From the NCBI RefSeq assembly GCF_022179525.1, contig NZ_BPQX01000030.1, positions 23,830 through 87,829 on the forward strand: 64,000 bases of DNA. Direction: 5' to 3'. Both the position numbers and the translations under genes were made by a program. Origin of the DNA: Methylobacterium persicinum. Lineage in GTDB: Bacteria > Pseudomonadota > Alphaproteobacteria > Rhizobiales > Beijerinckiaceae. This document shows, piece after piece, positions 45,313 to 55,404 of this stretch (positions within the stretch are counted from its first letter, which is position 1; every line of letters begins with the position of its first letter). The notes under the pieces are model-generated. The model saw nothing but the letters and a program-made list of their open reading frames with translations. It ran no database searches and was not told the origin of the DNA.

Positions 45313-46275
45313 TCATGTCGGCGCCCCCGGCTTCTTCTGTTGCTTCTGCTGAGCCTCGGCACGGGCGGCCGCGGCCTCCTCGGTCAGGCGCACCACGATC
45401 CGGTCGGCCATGCGCAGGTCGACCGCGATGATGTCCTTCTCCAGGACTCCGTCCTTGCGCTCCAGCCGCACGAGGCGGGCGAGGGCTCCGGCCGGGTCTT
45501 CCTCGGGCAGGCGCACGTCGACGCCGTCGAGCTTGAGAGTCCAGCGACGGCCCGACACATAGGTGCCCGCCTTGATCCGGTCCGCCAGGGGGCCGGCGGC
45601 GGCGACCAGGGCGAGGTATTCGGGCAGTTTGGCGTTGGCGTTGTCGCCCACCACGAGGGGCAGGCTCGCGTAGCGGTCGTCCCGCATGGCGTCGATCACC
45701 GTGCCGTCCGCGGCGATGACGTTGATGACGCCGTCCTTCTGCCACAGGGCGGCGGGCTCCCGCTCGACCTGCGTGATGGCGATGTCGTTGGGATAGATCT
45801 TGCGCACCGAGGCCTGGGCGATGAGCGGAACCCGCAGGAGCTTCTCCCGTGCCTCGTTCACGTCGAGGAAGGGGACGGAGGACCGCCAATCGATCCCTGC
45901 GGCGGCCAGGACCTCGCGCTCGTACATCCGCGAGATGCCGGTGATCGTCACCCGCTTGACGCCGAACCCGCAGAAGCGGGCGATGACGTCCATGGGACGT
46001 CCCTGCTCCGCCGTGAACGCCTCGTACCGCCCGCTGGCGACGAAGCCCGCCAGGGACAGGGCCGCGAGGGCGGCCGAAACGCCGACGATCCCCGTCCCCC
46101 GGGGCAGACGGCCGACGAGGGGTTGGCCGGAGCGGACCCGGCGCACCGAGAGGGCCCGGGAGGGGAAGCGGGCGGCGAACCGCCAGAACGAACCGCCCGC
46201 AGGCCGCGCATAGGCACCCGCAGCCCGGGCGGTGCCCGGGTTCAGCGATTCAGGGAAGCGTCCTCCACCATCCAT
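45313..46275 (-). CDS. ftsQ: Cell division protein FtsQ
   Basis: 320-residue bitopic membrane protein linking early and late divisome. Basic/Gly-rich cytoplasmic N-terminus, one helix (IVGVSAALAALSLAGFVASG, about 65-84), then a POTRA domain (VKRVTITGISRMYEREVLAA) and the beta domain (WTLKLDGVDVRLPEEDPAGA). Its C-terminal tail is Lys/Gln-rich (AEAQQKQQKKPGAPT). The ATG at 46275 lies inside the end of ddl (34-bp overlap), pointing to translational coupling. Order ddl-ftsQ-ftsA is standard. Confidence 0.93.
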   Translation of the reverse strand: MDGGGRFPESLNPGTARAAGAYARPAGGSFWRFAARFPSRALSVRRVRSGQPLVGRLPRGTGIVGVSAALAALSLAGFVASGRYEAFTAEQGRPMDVIARFCGFGVKRVTITGISRMYEREVLAAAGIDWRSSVPFLDVNEAREKLLRVPLIAQASVRKIYPNDIAITQVEREPAALWQKDGVINVIAADGTVIDAMRDDRYASLPLVVGDNANAKLPEYLALVAAAGPLADRIKAGTYVSGRRWTLKLDGVDVRLPEEDPAGALARLVRLERKDGVLEKDIIAVDLRMADRIVVRLTEEAAAARAEAQQKQQKKPGAPT

Positions 46276-47162
46276 CGGACGAGCTCACCGAAACTCAGGC
46301 CCGCATGGGCCGCCATATCCGGCACAAGGCTCGTCTGGGTCATGCCGGGTTGCGTGTTGACCTCCAGCACGACCAGCGCGCCGGTTCCACCCGGCGTGTC
46401 GTCGTAGCGAAGGTCGGCACGGCTGACGCCCCGACAGCCCAGCGCTTCATGCGCCGTTAACGCCAACTCTTGGACGCGCTGGTAAACATTTGGTTTAAGT
46501 TCTGCCGGGAGGACATGGATGGAGCCCCCCGGCGCATACTTCGCGTCGTAATCGTACCACTCGGTCGTCGCCTTCACCTCGATGACGCCGAGGGGCTTGT
46601 CGCCCATCACTCCGCAGGTCAGCTCGCGGCCGGCAATGTAAGGTTCGGCAAGGACTTGCTCGCCGAAATGCCATTCGTCGGAGGCAAGGATCTGGGGCGG
46701 ATGCGAACGTCCGTCGCGCACGATGATCACACCCATCGACGACCCTTCGGCGATGGGCTTGATCACGTAGGGGGGCGGGAGGACGTGATGGGCGGCGGCC
46801 TCCAACCGGTTAACGACCATGCCCCCGGGCACGTCGACTCCGGCGGCGCGCATCACCGTCTTGGCGCGCTCCTTGTTCATGGCGAGCGCCGAGGCGAGGA
46901 CGCCGGAATGGGTGTAGGATATCTTCAGGATTTCCAGGAGGCCCTGGATGGTGCCGTCCTCGCCATCCGGCCCGTGGAGGGCGTTGAACGCCACGTCCGG
47001 CCGGAGCGCGGTGAGGACCGAGGCGATGTCGGCCCCGACATCGATTCGCGTGACCTTGAACCCTTCCCCTTCCAGGGCGTCGGCGCAGGCCTTGCCGGAA
47101 TTCAGGGAGACCTCCCGTTCGGAGGAGGATCCGCCCATCAGGACGGCGACGTGGCGGGTCAT
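46242..47162 (-). CDS. ddl: D-alanine--D-alanine ligase
   Basis: 306-residue cytoplasmic ATP-grasp enzyme making the D-Ala-D-Ala dipeptide for MurF. Motifs VAVLMGGSSSEREVSLNSG at the start, HGPDGEDGTIQGLLE, and VKPIAEGSSMGVI-type ATP-binding loop (YVIKPIAEGSSMGVII). The C-terminal metal motif LEVNTQPGMTQTSLVP carries the Glu and Asn. ATG 47162 gives MTRHVAVLMGG. Located between murB and ftsQ. Confidence 0.96.
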   Translation of the reverse strand: MTRHVAVLMGGSSSEREVSLNSGKACADALEGEGFKVTRIDVGADIASVLTALRPDVAFNALHGPDGEDGTIQGLLEILKISYTHSGVLASALAMNKERAKTVMRAAGVDVPGGMVVNRLEAAAHHVLPPPYVIKPIAEGSSMGVIIVRDGRSHPPQILASDEWHFGEQVLAEPYIAGRELTCGVMGDKPLGVIEVKATTEWYDYDAKYAPGGSIHVLPAELKPNVYQRVQELALTAHEALGCRGVSRADLRYDDTPGGTGALVVLEVNTQPGMTQTSLVPDMAAHAGLSFGELVRWMVEDASLNR

Positions 47163-47197
47163 GGGGCTGGCTCCGGTCGTGTTCGGGTGAAGCGGGT

Positions 47198-48124
47198 TCA
47201 GGACTCGGCCGACGATGGTACGCCGATCCGCCTGATCTCCCAGCGCAGCTCCACCCCGCTGGTCTCGCGGACCCGGCGGCGGACCTCCTCGCCGAGACCC
47301 TCGATGTCGGCGGCGGTGGCGCCGCCGCGGTTGATCAGGAAGTTGCAATGCATCTCGCTCACCTGCGCCCCGCCGCGGGCGAGGCCCCGGCAGCCGGCGG
47401 CATCGATGAGCTGCCATGCCTTGCCTCCCTCGGGGTTGGCGAAGGTCGAGCCGCCGGTCCGCTCGCGGATCGGCTGGGCGGCTTCCCGGGCGGCGGTGAC
47501 CCGCTCCATCTCCGCCTCGATCGCCGCGCGCTCCCCGGGGCGGCCCCGGAATAGGGCCTGGGTAAAGATCACGTCCTCCGGTGCGGAGCAGTGGCGGTAG
47601 GAGAAGCCCATCTGTCCGTGGTCGAAGGTGCGCAGGTTGCCCGCCCGGTCGATTCCCCGGGCCTCGACGAACACGCCGGTGGTCTCGCCGCCATGGGCGC
47701 CGGCATTCATGCGCAGGGCGCCCCCGACCGAGCCGGGGATGCCCCGGTAGAAGGCGAGCCCGTCGAGGGAGGCTTCCGCCGCCGCCTTGGCGAGGCGCAT
47801 GTCCGGAACGGCGGTTCCAGCGCGGATCGTCTCGCCGTCGATGGCCACCGAGCCGAACGCCTTGCCGCCGAGGCGTACGGTGACGCCGGGAATCCCGCCG
47901 TCACGCACGATGAGGTTCGAGCCGAGGCCGATGACGGTCACCGGTACGGCGGGATCGAGGGCGGCGAGCAGGGTGGCGAGATCTTCCTCGTCGGCGGGGG
48001 TGAACAGCACCTCCGCCGGTCCGCCGACGCGGAACCACGTCAGGTCGGCGAGGCTGGCACCGGCCACAAGCCGGCCCCTGAGGGAGGGCGCGGCGGCGCG
48101 GATCTTGTCGGACAGGTGGGTCAT
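47198..48124 (-). CDS. murB: UDP-N-acetylenolpyruvoylglucosamine reductase MurB
   Basis: 308-residue FAD-dependent reductase completing UDP-MurNAc. FAD-binding [34 protein letters not shown] and the active-site region [40 protein letters not shown] carries the catalytic Ser and is followed by the C-terminal [19 protein letters not shown] (type I). The ATG at 48124 overlaps the stop of the upstream DUF559 frame (ATGA). Confidence 0.96.
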   Translation of the reverse strand: MTHLSDKIRAAAPSLRGRLVAGASLADLTWFRVGGPAEVLFTPADEEDLATLLAALDPAVPVTVIGLGSNLIVRDGGIPGVTVRLGGKAFGSVAIDGETIRAGTAVPDMRLAKAAAEASLDGLAFYRGIPGSVGGALRMNAGAHGGETTGVFVEARGIDRAGNLRTFDHGQMGFSYRHCSAPEDVIFTQALFRGRPGERAAIEAEMERVTAAREAAQPIRERTGGSTFANPEGGKAWQLIDAAGCRGLARGGAQVSEMHCNFLINRGGATAADIEGLGEEVRRRVRETSGVELRWEIRRIGVPSSAES

Positions 48125-48666
48125 GGGTGCTCTCCCCCTCGCCCCGCCTGCGGGGAGAGGGTTTTGCCGACCTTGTCGTCGGCGAAACGAGGCGGCAGCC
48201 GGGGGTGAGGGGGCGTGGCCGGAGGAGTTTCATCCGGCGGGCCCCCCTCACCATCGCCCTCCGGGCTTGCCTCGCCCCCGGCAAGGGGGGCTCGGCCCTC
48301 TCCCCGCAGGCGGGGAGAGGGGGGGAGCGCGGAGAGGATCGTGTCCAGAACTCCGATCGTGTTCGTCATCACTTCGGCATTCCAGAACCGCAGCACGCGA
48401 TAGCCCTGTGCCTTCAGCCACGCATCGCGGACACGGTCGTGGTCGCTCTCGGCATGCTGGCCGCCATCGACCTCGACGACCAGCCGAGCGTCGCGACAGC
48501 GGAAGTCAGCCACGTAACGGCCGATGCCCTCCTGCCGGACGAACTTGAAGCCGGCGAGGCGGCGGTCGCGCAGGCGATACCAGAGGCGGCGCTCCGCCTC
48601 CGTGAGGGTCCCCCGCAACTGCCTGCGGAACTGCGTGCGTTCCGCCCCTGCGCCGTCCACCCTCAC
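48121..48666 (-). CDS. DUF559 endonuclease-like protein with a repeat-derived C-terminus, between murC and murB
   Basis: 181 residues from a GTG at 48666 that overlaps the murC stop (GTGA). Residues 1-114 form a DUF559 domain, related to very-short-patch-repair nucleases of the PD-(D/E)XK fold: [35 protein letters not shown], and [20 protein letters not shown] with Asp54, Glu65, Asp67 and Gln70 as possible active-site residues. Residues 115-181 are encoded entirely by a family A repeat and are low-complexity Pro/Gly/Arg. The TGA overlaps the murB ATG. Function unknown; not a known member of the dcw pathway. Confidence 0.8.
   Translation of the reverse strand: MRVDGAGAERTQFRRQLRGTLTEAERRLWYRLRDRRLAGFKFVRQEGIGRYVADFRCRDARLVVEVDGGQHAESDHDRVRDAWLKAQGYRVLRFWNAEVMTNTIGVLDTILSALPPSPRLRGEGRAPLAGGEASPEGDGEGGPPDETPPATPPHPRLPPRFADDKVGKTLSPQAGRGGEHP
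48131..48325. repeat. Family A palindromic repeat, copy A3 (inside the DUF559 coding frame)
   Basis: Terminal GCCCCGCCTGCGGGGAGAGG and CTCTCCCCGCAGGCGGGGAG hairpins, inner hairpin TTGCCGACCTTGTCGTCGGC, and GAGGCGGCAGCCGGGGGTGA joined to a variant right unit (CCTCACCATCGCCCTCCGGG). Length 195 bp (65 codons). It starts where the DUF559 domain ends and stops 7 bp before the murB start codon. Confidence 0.85.
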
Positions 48667-50066
48667 CCCCGCGATGCCAGCTCGCCCGGCAGCGCGTAGG
48701 CCCACTGGGTGATGGTCCCGGCGCCCAGGCACACCACGTAGTCGCCGGGCTTGGCGAGCTCCGCGACGATGCCGGCGAGATCATCCGGCTTCTCCAGGGC
48801 CCGGGCATCCCGGTGCCCGCGGGAGCGCAGGCCCGCGACGAGGCTGTCGCGGTCGAATCCCTCGATGGGCTGTTCGCCGGCCGCGTAGACCGGGGCGACG
48901 ATCACCGTGTCGGCGTCGTTGAAGCAGGTGCAGAAATCGTCGAACAGCGACTGGAGCCGGCTGTAACGGTGGGGTTGCACCACGGCGATCACCCCGTGGT
49001 CGGTGGAGGATCGGGCGGCCTTCAGCACCGCCTTGATCTCCACGGGATGGTGGCCGTAATCGTCGAAGATTGCGGCGCCGTTCCACTCCCCCGTGCGGGT
49101 GAAGCGCCGCTTCACGCCACCGAAGCCGGCGAGCGCATTGCGGATCGCCTCGGGCTTCACGCCCAGCTCGTGGGCGACGGCGAGGGCCGCCGTGGCGTTC
49201 AGCGCGTTGTGCTTGCCCGGCATCGGCAGCACGAGATCCTCCATCTCCATCCGGTAGCCCGGTCGCCGGTCGCGGATCATCACCCGGAACCTGCTCTGGC
49301 CGCCCTTCAGGTCGACGTCGATCAGGCGCACGTCGGCCTGCGGGTTCTCGCCGTAGGTGATGATCCGCCGGTCCTCGATGTGGCCGACGAGGTCCTGCAC
49401 CACGGGGTGATCGATGCACATCACCGCGAAGCCGTAGAACGGGATGTTGTCGATGAAGCGCCGGAAGGCGTCCTTGATGGCATCGAACGAGCCGAAATGG
49501 TCGAGGTGCTCGGGGTCGATGTTGGTGACGATCGCCACGTCAGCCGGCAGCTTGAGGAAGGTGCCGTCGGATTCGTCGGCCTCCACCACCATCCACTCGC
49601 CCGCACCCATGCGGGCGTTGGTGCCGTAGGCGTTGATGATGCCGCCGTTGATGACCGTCGGGTCGAGGTTGCCGGCGTCGAGGAGCGTGGCGACGAGGGA
49701 GGTGGTCGTGGTCTTGCCGTGGGTGCCCGCCACCGCGACGCAGGACTTGAACCGCATCAGCTCGGCCAGCATTTCCGCCCGGCGCACCACCGGCAGGCGG
49801 GCCTCGCGGGCGGCTTCAAGCTCGGGGTTGTCCCGGCGGATCGCCGTCGAGACCACGACGAGGCCGGCGTCGGCGACATTGGCGGCGTCGTGGCCGACGA
49901 AGGTCCGCATCCCCTTCTCCGCCAGCCGCCGGACATTGGCGTTGTCGGACGCGTCCGAGCCCTGAACCGTATAGCCGAGATTGTGCATCACCTCGGCGAT
50001 GCCGGACATGCCGATGCCGCCGATGCCGATGAAGTGGATGGGGCCGAGCTTTTCGGGCAGCTTCAT
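48663..50066 (-). CDS. murC: UDP-N-acetylmuramate--L-alanine ligase MurC
   Basis: 467-residue cytoplasmic Mur ligase adding L-Ala. N-terminal UDP-binding [24 protein letters not shown]-loop [14 protein letters not shown] at about 113-126, and C-terminal [18 protein letters not shown] and [15 protein letters not shown]. Normal length. Its TGA overlaps the GTG of the DUF559 gene. Confidence 0.97.
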   Translation of the reverse strand: MKLPEKLGPIHFIGIGGIGMSGIAEVMHNLGYTVQGSDASDNANVRRLAEKGMRTFVGHDAANVADAGLVVVSTAIRRDNPELEAAREARLPVVRRAEMLAELMRFKSCVAVAGTHGKTTTTSLVATLLDAGNLDPTVINGGIINAYGTNARMGAGEWMVVEADESDGTFLKLPADVAIVTNIDPEHLDHFGSFDAIKDAFRRFIDNIPFYGFAVMCIDHPVVQDLVGHIEDRRIITYGENPQADVRLIDVDLKGGQSRFRVMIRDRRPGYRMEMEDLVLPMPGKHNALNATAALAVAHELGVKPEAIRNALAGFGGVKRRFTRTGEWNGAAIFDDYGHHPVEIKAVLKAARSSTDHGVIAVVQPHRYSRLQSLFDDFCTCFNDADTVIVAPVYAAGEQPIEGFDRDSLVAGLRSRGHRDARALEKPDDLAGIVAELAKPGDYVVCLGAGTITQWAYALPGELASRG

Positions 50067-50114
50067 GGGGTCAAACCTTCGGTCGATTGGGCATCCTGCG
50101 CCTGAATACGGCGA

Positions 50115-51239
50115 TCAGGGATGGGCCGTCGTCTCGGAGACGCATGTCTCGACGACGACCTGGGCCAGCCGCTCGGCGGCATCGTGAATTCCCGCGCTTC
50201 TCGCCGCATCGGCCGCCCGGGTCAATTTCGTGGGGTTTTCGAACATCTCCATGAGGTCGGCGGCGAGCCGGTCCGGGGTGAAGGCCGATTGCTTCACGGC
50301 GATGGCGGCACCGATCGTCTCGAGGGTCGCGGCGTTGGCGGCCTGGTCCTGATCGAGGGCGCCGGGCAGCGGCACGAGGATCGCCGGGCGGCCGATGGCC
50401 GCGAGTTCCGAGACGGTGGAGGCGCCCGAACGCGAGACGACGAGGTGGCTCGCCGCCATCCGGGCCGGAAGGTCCTTGAAGAACGGCGCCGCGTCCAGGC
50501 CGGCGAGGCCCAGGGCGAGGTAGCGGTTCTGGACCGCGGTCAGATCCTCGGGCCGGACCTGCTGCGTGACGTGCAGGCGCTGGCGCAGGTCGGCCGGGAG
50601 CCGCTCGATGGCAGGGGGGACGATCTCGCCCATGATCCGCGCGCCCTGGCTGCCGCCGAACACGAGGAGGCGGAAGGTGTCCCCCTCCCCAAGGGCCGGA
50701 TAGGGCGTGCGGGCCGCCTCGATCACCGCCGGCCGGAGGGGATTGCCGGTATGGACGCGCCGGGCGGTCACCTTGTCGGGGATGCCCCTGACGTCCTGGA
50801 AGCCGGTGGCGATGGTCCGCGCACCCCGGGCCAGGAAGGCGTTGGCCCGGCCCATCACCGCGTTCTGCTCGTGGAGGATGGTCGGCACCCGCAGGATCTG
50901 CCCGGCGAGCACCGGCGGCACGGTGGGGTAGCCGCCGAAGCCGACCACGGCAGCCGGGTTGATCCGCCGGATGGCCTTCGCCGCGTCGCCGAAACCCCGC
51001 CCCAGGGTCACGACCGCCGTCGCGCGCCGGAGGAGGTTGCGGCCGGACGGCGTCGCCGAGCGGATGGTCACGATCTCGGAGGCCGGGAAGTCCCCGGCGA
51101 TGGAATCGACCCGCGCGTCGGTGGCGAGGGCCACCCGCACGCCGCGCTCCCGGAGGGCGTGGGCGAGGCTCTCGGCCGGGAAGAGATGGCCCCCCGTGCC
51201 CCCTGCGCAGAGCAGGATCGTCGGCGTGAAGACGGTCAT
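50115..51239 (-). CDS. murG: UDP-GlcNAc transferase MurG
   Basis: 374-residue peripheral membrane glycosyltransferase converting lipid I to lipid II. Lipid-carrier loops LLCAGGTGGHLFPAESLAHA and VVGFGGYPTVPPVLAGQILR, and the UDP-GlcNAc site VFGGSQGARI and SRSGASTVSELAAIGRPAIL with PLPGALDQDQAANA. The ATG at 51239 overlaps the ftsW stop (ATGA). Confidence 0.97.
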   Translation of the reverse strand: MTVFTPTILLCAGGTGGHLFPAESLAHALRERGVRVALATDARVDSIAGDFPASEIVTIRSATPSGRNLLRRATAVVTLGRGFGDAAKAIRRINPAAVVGFGGYPTVPPVLAGQILRVPTILHEQNAVMGRANAFLARGARTIATGFQDVRGIPDKVTARRVHTGNPLRPAVIEAARTPYPALGEGDTFRLLVFGGSQGARIMGEIVPPAIERLPADLRQRLHVTQQVRPEDLTAVQNRYLALGLAGLDAAPFFKDLPARMAASHLVVSRSGASTVSELAAIGRPAILVPLPGALDQDQAANAATLETIGAAIAVKQSAFTPDRLAADLMEMFENPTKLTRAADAARSAGIHDAAERLAQVVVETCVSETTAHP

Positions 51240-52402
51240 TGCTTCACCCCGGCGACGGCGGACGGCGCGGTCCCGGGGGGCTTCTGGCTCAACAGCACGG
51301 TGCGCGGGCGCTTGCGGGTCAGGGCCACGAGGAAGCCGGTGCCCAGCGCCAGGGAGATCAGCGACGAGCCGCCGTAGGAGACGAAGGGAAGCGTCATGCC
51401 CTTGGCCGGCATGAGCTGGGTGTTCACCGCCATGTTGATACACGCCTGAAGGCCGAAGAGGGTCGTCAGCCCCGTGATCGCCAGACGCGAGAACGTATCG
51501 TCCGTGCGCCGGGCGAGCTTGAGGCCGCGCAGCACGATGTAGGCGAACAGGGCCACGAGGCACAGGCAGACGATCACCCCGAACTCCTCCCCGGTGACGG
51601 AGAAGATGAAGTCGGTATGGGCGTCCGGCAGGTGGCGCTTGGCGATGCCCTCGCCCGGGCCGGTGCCGAACCAGCTGCCGGAGCGGAAGGATTCCCGCGA
51701 CCAGAATTCCTGGAAGCTGTCGCCCGAATCCTGGTCGAAGAAGCGGTTGAAGCGCTCACGGACGTGGTGGAAGAACGTGTAGGCGGCGAAGACGCCGGCC
51801 AGCCCGACGACGCCGAACACGCCCACCCAGATCAGGTGCAGCCCGGCCACGAAGATCAGGGCCGACCACGTCATGGTGATCAGCATGGTCTGGCCGAAAT
51901 CCGGCTGGAGCAGGAGGGGGATGATGGTCACGGGCAGGATCAGCAGGCCCAAGAGCCCCCCGGGCATGTCCCGGCGCTGGGCGCCCTCCGAGAAGGCCCA
52001 GGCGGCGACCACGACGAAGGCGGGCTTCACGAACTCGGACGGCTGGAGGCCGAAGGAGCCGAACTGGATCCAGCGATGCGCGCCCTTGATCTCCGGTCCG
52101 AACTTGCCGGCGAGCAGGCACAGGGCGACCCCGCCGACCCAGGTCATCAGGGCCAGCCGCCGGATGCCCCGCAGGCTCAGGAACGACACGGCGCAGATCA
52201 GCAGGACCGTCGGGGCGAGGTACATCGCCTGGCGGTTGAGGAAGTAGAAGGTCGGCAGGCCGATACGCTCGGCCACGGGCGGGCCGCCGCCCATCAGGAA
52301 GACGAGGCCGGCCACCATCAGGGCGACGAGCGCCGCGAGGAGGCCGCGATCGACCGTCCACCACCAGTCCGTCAGGGGGGTGCGTTCGGCGCGGGACATC
52401 AT
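51236..52402 (-). CDS. ftsW: Peptidoglycan glycosyltransferase FtsW
   Basis: 388-residue polytopic SEDS-family glycosyltransferase that polymerises septal peptidoglycan with FtsI. About ten hydrophobic helices. SEDS motifs include RWIQFGSFGLQPSEFVKPAF, QPDFGQTMLITMTWSALIFV, FIFSVTGEEFGVIVCLCLVA and LPFVSYGGSSLISLALGTGF. Complete. A family A repeat separates it from murD. Confidence 0.96.
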   Translation of the reverse strand: MMSRAERTPLTDWWWTVDRGLLAALVALMVAGLVFLMGGGPPVAERIGLPTFYFLNRQAMYLAPTVLLICAVSFLSLRGIRRLALMTWVGGVALCLLAGKFGPEIKGAHRWIQFGSFGLQPSEFVKPAFVVVAAWAFSEGAQRRDMPGGLLGLLILPVTIIPLLLQPDFGQTMLITMTWSALIFVAGLHLIWVGVFGVVGLAGVFAAYTFFHHVRERFNRFFDQDSGDSFQEFWSRESFRSGSWFGTGPGEGIAKRHLPDAHTDFIFSVTGEEFGVIVCLCLVALFAYIVLRGLKLARRTDDTFSRLAITGLTTLFGLQACINMAVNTQLMPAKGMTLPFVSYGGSSLISLALGTGFLVALTRKRPRTVLLSQKPPGTAPSAVAGVKQ

Positions 52403-52511
52403 GGGCGTGCGGGTGCCTCCCGGCGCCGGCCTGCGGCGCGAGCCGGGAGAGTGTCCCCGAATGGTAAACGCTTCGCTACGACACGTGGCTCGCAGGGAAT
52501 GTCGCGGGGTT

Positions 52512-52705
52512 CCCCTCTCCCCGCCTGCGGGGAGAGGCCCGCCGACACCTCGTCGTGTCGGCGGGAAGCGGAGGCGAAGCCGGAGCGGCGGTGAGGGGGC
52601 TCACAGGATGAGCCTCGTCCGGCCGACCCCCTCACCCCCGGCTGCCGCCTCGCTTCGCCCCCTACAAGGGGGGCTCAGCCCTCTCCCCGCCAGCGGGGAG
52701 AGGGG
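52512..52705. repeat. Family A palindromic repeat, copy A4 (murD-ftsW gap)
   Basis: CCCCTCTCCCCGCCTGCGGG and CTCTCCCCGCCAGCGGGGAG terminal hairpins, inner hairpin CCGACACCTCGTCGTGTCGG with the common loop, GGTGAGGGGGCTC in the middle and CACCCCCGGCTGCCGCCTCG on the right. It ends 10 bp from the murD stop codon. Confidence 0.85.
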
Positions 52706-52714
52706 ATGCGTTCC

Positions 52715-54076
52715 CTAAAGCAGCGCCTTCACCAGCTCCCGGAACCGGTCGCCACGCACCTCGAAGTTGCGGAACTGATCGTAGGAGGCGCAGGCCGGCG
52801 AGAGCAGGACCACGGGTTCCGGCGCCCCGGAGGCGGCGGCGTTCTCCGCGGCTTTCTCCACCGCCACGTCGAGGGTGCCGCAGCGGGTAAAGGGCACCGC
52901 ACCCTCCAGGGTCGCGGCGAAGGCGTCGCTCGCCGCCCCGATCAGGTAGGCGTGGGCCACCCGCTCGAAATACGGGACCAGGGGGAAGATGCCCCCGTCC
53001 TTGGCCTTGCCGCCGAGGATCCAGTGGATGTCCCGGAAGGCGGTGAGGGCCTTCTCGGTCGAATCGGCGTTTGTCGCCTTCGAATCGTTGACGAACAGGA
53101 CAGAGCCCCGGCGGCCGACCTCCTCCATCCGGTGCGGCAGGCCGGGGAAGGAGGCGAGCCCGGCCCGGATCGCCTCCGGGGCGAGGCCCAGGGACCGGGC
53201 CACCGCGACCGCCACCGCGGCGTTCTGCCAGTTGTGGGCACCCCGCAGGGACCCGATCCCGTTCACGTCGGCGAGGTCTTCCCCCGAGGCGTCGCGGACG
53301 ATTCCCTCGCTCACCGAAAGTCCCTCGGCGGGGGCCGGACCGGAGCCGACATGCACCCGCACCAGCCGCTCCCCCCGGCGGTCGGCGATGGCCCGGCTCG
53401 GGGCGTCGTCGATTCCCACCACGGCCAGATCCGCCCCTTGGATCAGGCGCTCCTTGATGCCCGCGTACTGCTCCATCGTGCCGTGGCGATCGAGGTGGTC
53501 GGGGGTGATGTTCATCAGCACCCCCACGCCGGGATCGAGGGTGGGCGTCAGGTCGATCTGGAAGGACGACATCTCGATCACGTGGACGCGCGCCGGATCC
53601 GGCGGCTCCAGGGACAGAATCGCCGTGCCGATATTGCCGCCCATCTGCACGTCGCGCCCGGCTTGGCGCAGGACATGGGCGATGAGGGCGGTGGTGGTGG
53701 ACTTGCCGTTGGTGCCGGTGATGGCCACGAACGGAGCCCCCGGCGCCCGGGCCCTCCGCTCCCGGCAGAACAGCTCGATATCGCCGATGATCGCGATGCC
53801 GGCCTCCCGGGCCAGCCGCACCGTCCAGTGCGGCTCGGGATGGGTCAGCGGCACGCCGGGCGCGAGGATCAGGGCGGCGAAGCCCGACCAGTCCTCGCCC
53901 CGCAGGTCGGCGGTGGGGATGCCCTCGCCTTGCGCCTTGGCGACGCCCTCGGCGCCGTCATCCCAGGCCACCACCTGCGCCCCGCCGGCGATCAGCGCCC
54001 GGGCGGTGGCGAGCCCCGACCCGCCGAGGCCGAACAGGGCCACACGCTGGCCAGGAAAGGTGGTGACGGGGGTCAT
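52715..54076 (-). CDS. murD: UDP-N-acetylmuramoyl-L-alanine--D-glutamate ligase MurD
   Basis: 453-residue Mur ligase adding D-Glu. N-terminal [21 protein letters not shown]-loop [20 protein letters not shown] near residue 120, [20 protein letters not shown], and the C-terminal domain with [20 protein letters not shown] and [20 protein letters not shown]. All are standard for MurD. Stop codon TAG just beyond a family A repeat. Confidence 0.97.
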   Translation of the reverse strand: MTPVTTFPGQRVALFGLGGSGLATARALIAGGAQVVAWDDGAEGVAKAQGEGIPTADLRGEDWSGFAALILAPGVPLTHPEPHWTVRLAREAGIAIIGDIELFCRERRARAPGAPFVAITGTNGKSTTTALIAHVLRQAGRDVQMGGNIGTAILSLEPPDPARVHVIEMSSFQIDLTPTLDPGVGVLMNITPDHLDRHGTMEQYAGIKERLIQGADLAVVGIDDAPSRAIADRRGERLVRVHVGSGPAPAEGLSVSEGIVRDASGEDLADVNGIGSLRGAHNWQNAAVAVAVARSLGLAPEAIRAGLASFPGLPHRMEEVGRRGSVLFVNDSKATNADSTEKALTAFRDIHWILGGKAKDGGIFPLVPYFERVAHAYLIGAASDAFAATLEGAVPFTRCGTLDVAVEKAAENAAASGAPEPVVLLSPACASYDQFRNFEVRGDRFRELVKALL

Positions 54077-54129
54077 GGGTCAGCTCAAGCAAGGCTACGA
54101 CGGCACGGGACTGCCGCTCCCTGCTCCCG

Positions 54130-54237
54130 CCTCATCCCGAGGTGCCCGCGACAGCGGGCCTCGACGAAGAGCTCCAGGGATCGCGGGGGGATCTGGAGGG
54201 CTCCTTCGAGGCCGCTCCGCAGCACCTCAGGATGAGG
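54130..54237. repeat. Family B inverted repeat, copy B2 (mraY-murD gap)
   Basis: CCTCATCCCGAGGTGC / GCACCTCAGGATGAGG outer arms with GGGCCTCGACGAAGAGCTCC and CTCCTTCGAGGCCGC inside, matching B1 at 4355 in layout. Lies in the 221-bp gap between two co-directional dcw genes. Confidence 0.8.
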
Positions 54238-54297
54238 GGAATGCCGGGAATGGCCGTGTTCCGAAGGTGTTACACCACCTGCTCGCGCGAATCGACG

Positions 54298-55383
54298 TCA
54301 CCGAAGCTTGAGCGTCGCGAGACCGGCCATGGCCAGGATCACGGCGATGATCCAGAAGCGGATCACGACCTGAGGCTCCTTCCAGCCCTTCTGCTCGAAA
54401 TGGTGGTGGATCGGCGCCATGCGGAAGACGCGCTTGCCCGTCAGCTTGAACGAAGCGACCTGGATGATGACCGACATCATCTCCAGGACGAACAGGCCCC
54501 CGACGATCGCCAGGACGATCTCGTGCTTGGTCGCTACTGCGATGACGCCGAGGAGGCCGCCCAGCGAGAGGGAGCCCGTGTCGCCCATGAAGATCTGCGC
54601 GGGCGGCGCGTTGAACCACAGGAAGCCGAGCCCTGCCCCGATCACCGCCCCGCAGACCACGGCGAGTTCACCCGTATCGCGGACGTAATTCACCTGCAGG
54701 TAGCTGGCCGTGAAGGAGTTGCCGACGAGGTAGGCGATCATGCCGAAGGTGGCGCAGGCAATCATCACCGGGACGATGGCGAGGCCGTCGAGGCCGTCGG
54801 TCATGTTCACGGCATTGCCGGCCCCGACGATCACGAAGGCGCCGAACAGGGCATAGAACCAGCCGAGGTTGAGCAGGGCATCCTTGAGGACGGGGAAGGC
54901 GAGCTGGTTCTGGAGGCTCGCGGGCGAATAGGCCGAGATCGTCACGCAGGCGGCCAGGGCGATCAGACCTTCCAGGCCCAGGCGGAACTTGCCCGAGAAC
55001 CCCTTGTGCGATTGCTTCGTGACCTTGAGGTAGTCGTCATAGAAGCCGATGGCCCCGAAGCCGAGGGTCACGGTGAGGGTCACCCAGACGTAATGGTTGC
55101 GCGGGCTCGCCCAGAGCAAAACCGCCACGATGAACCCGGCCAGGATCATCAGGCCGCCCATGGTCGGCGTGCCGCGCTTAGTAAGCAGATGGGTCTGCGG
55201 CCCGTCCTCGCGGATCGGCTGGCCCTTGCCCTGGCGCAGGCGCAGCAGGGAAATGATCCATGGCCCGAACCAGAACACGAACAGGCCCGCGGTGAACATC
55301 GCGCCGCCGGTCCGGAAGGTGATGTAGCGGAACACGTTGAGCGGCGTGAAGGTGCTGCTCAGATCCGAAAGGAGATAAAGCAT
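54298..55383 (-). CDS. mraY: Phospho-N-acetylmuramoyl-pentapeptide transferase MraY
   Basis: 361-residue integral membrane enzyme making lipid I. Ten predicted helices. Catalytic aspartates in [12 protein letters not shown] and [18 protein letters not shown], and the His-rich loop [20 protein letters not shown] near the C-terminus. [14 protein letters not shown] is the first conserved loop. N-terminus [20 protein letters not shown] is typical. Confidence 0.97.
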   Translation of the reverse strand: MLYLLSDLSSTFTPLNVFRYITFRTGGAMFTAGLFVFWFGPWIISLLRLRQGKGQPIREDGPQTHLLTKRGTPTMGGLMILAGFIVAVLLWASPRNHYVWVTLTVTLGFGAIGFYDDYLKVTKQSHKGFSGKFRLGLEGLIALAACVTISAYSPASLQNQLAFPVLKDALLNLGWFYALFGAFVIVGAGNAVNMTDGLDGLAIVPVMIACATFGMIAYLVGNSFTASYLQVNYVRDTGELAVVCGAVIGAGLGFLWFNAPPAQIFMGDTGSLSLGGLLGVIAVATKHEIVLAIVGGLFVLEMMSVIIQVASFKLTGKRVFRMAPIHHHFEQKGWKEPQVVIRFWIIAVILAMAGLATLKLR

Positions 55384-55404
55384 CCGGGCGCTTGGCCCCT
55401 CTGT

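Noticed and set aside
335-52705. Possible CRISPR array from the recurring palindromic repeats
   Set aside because: Copies are tens of kilobases apart, about 195 bp long, internally variable, and without regular spacers or cas genes.
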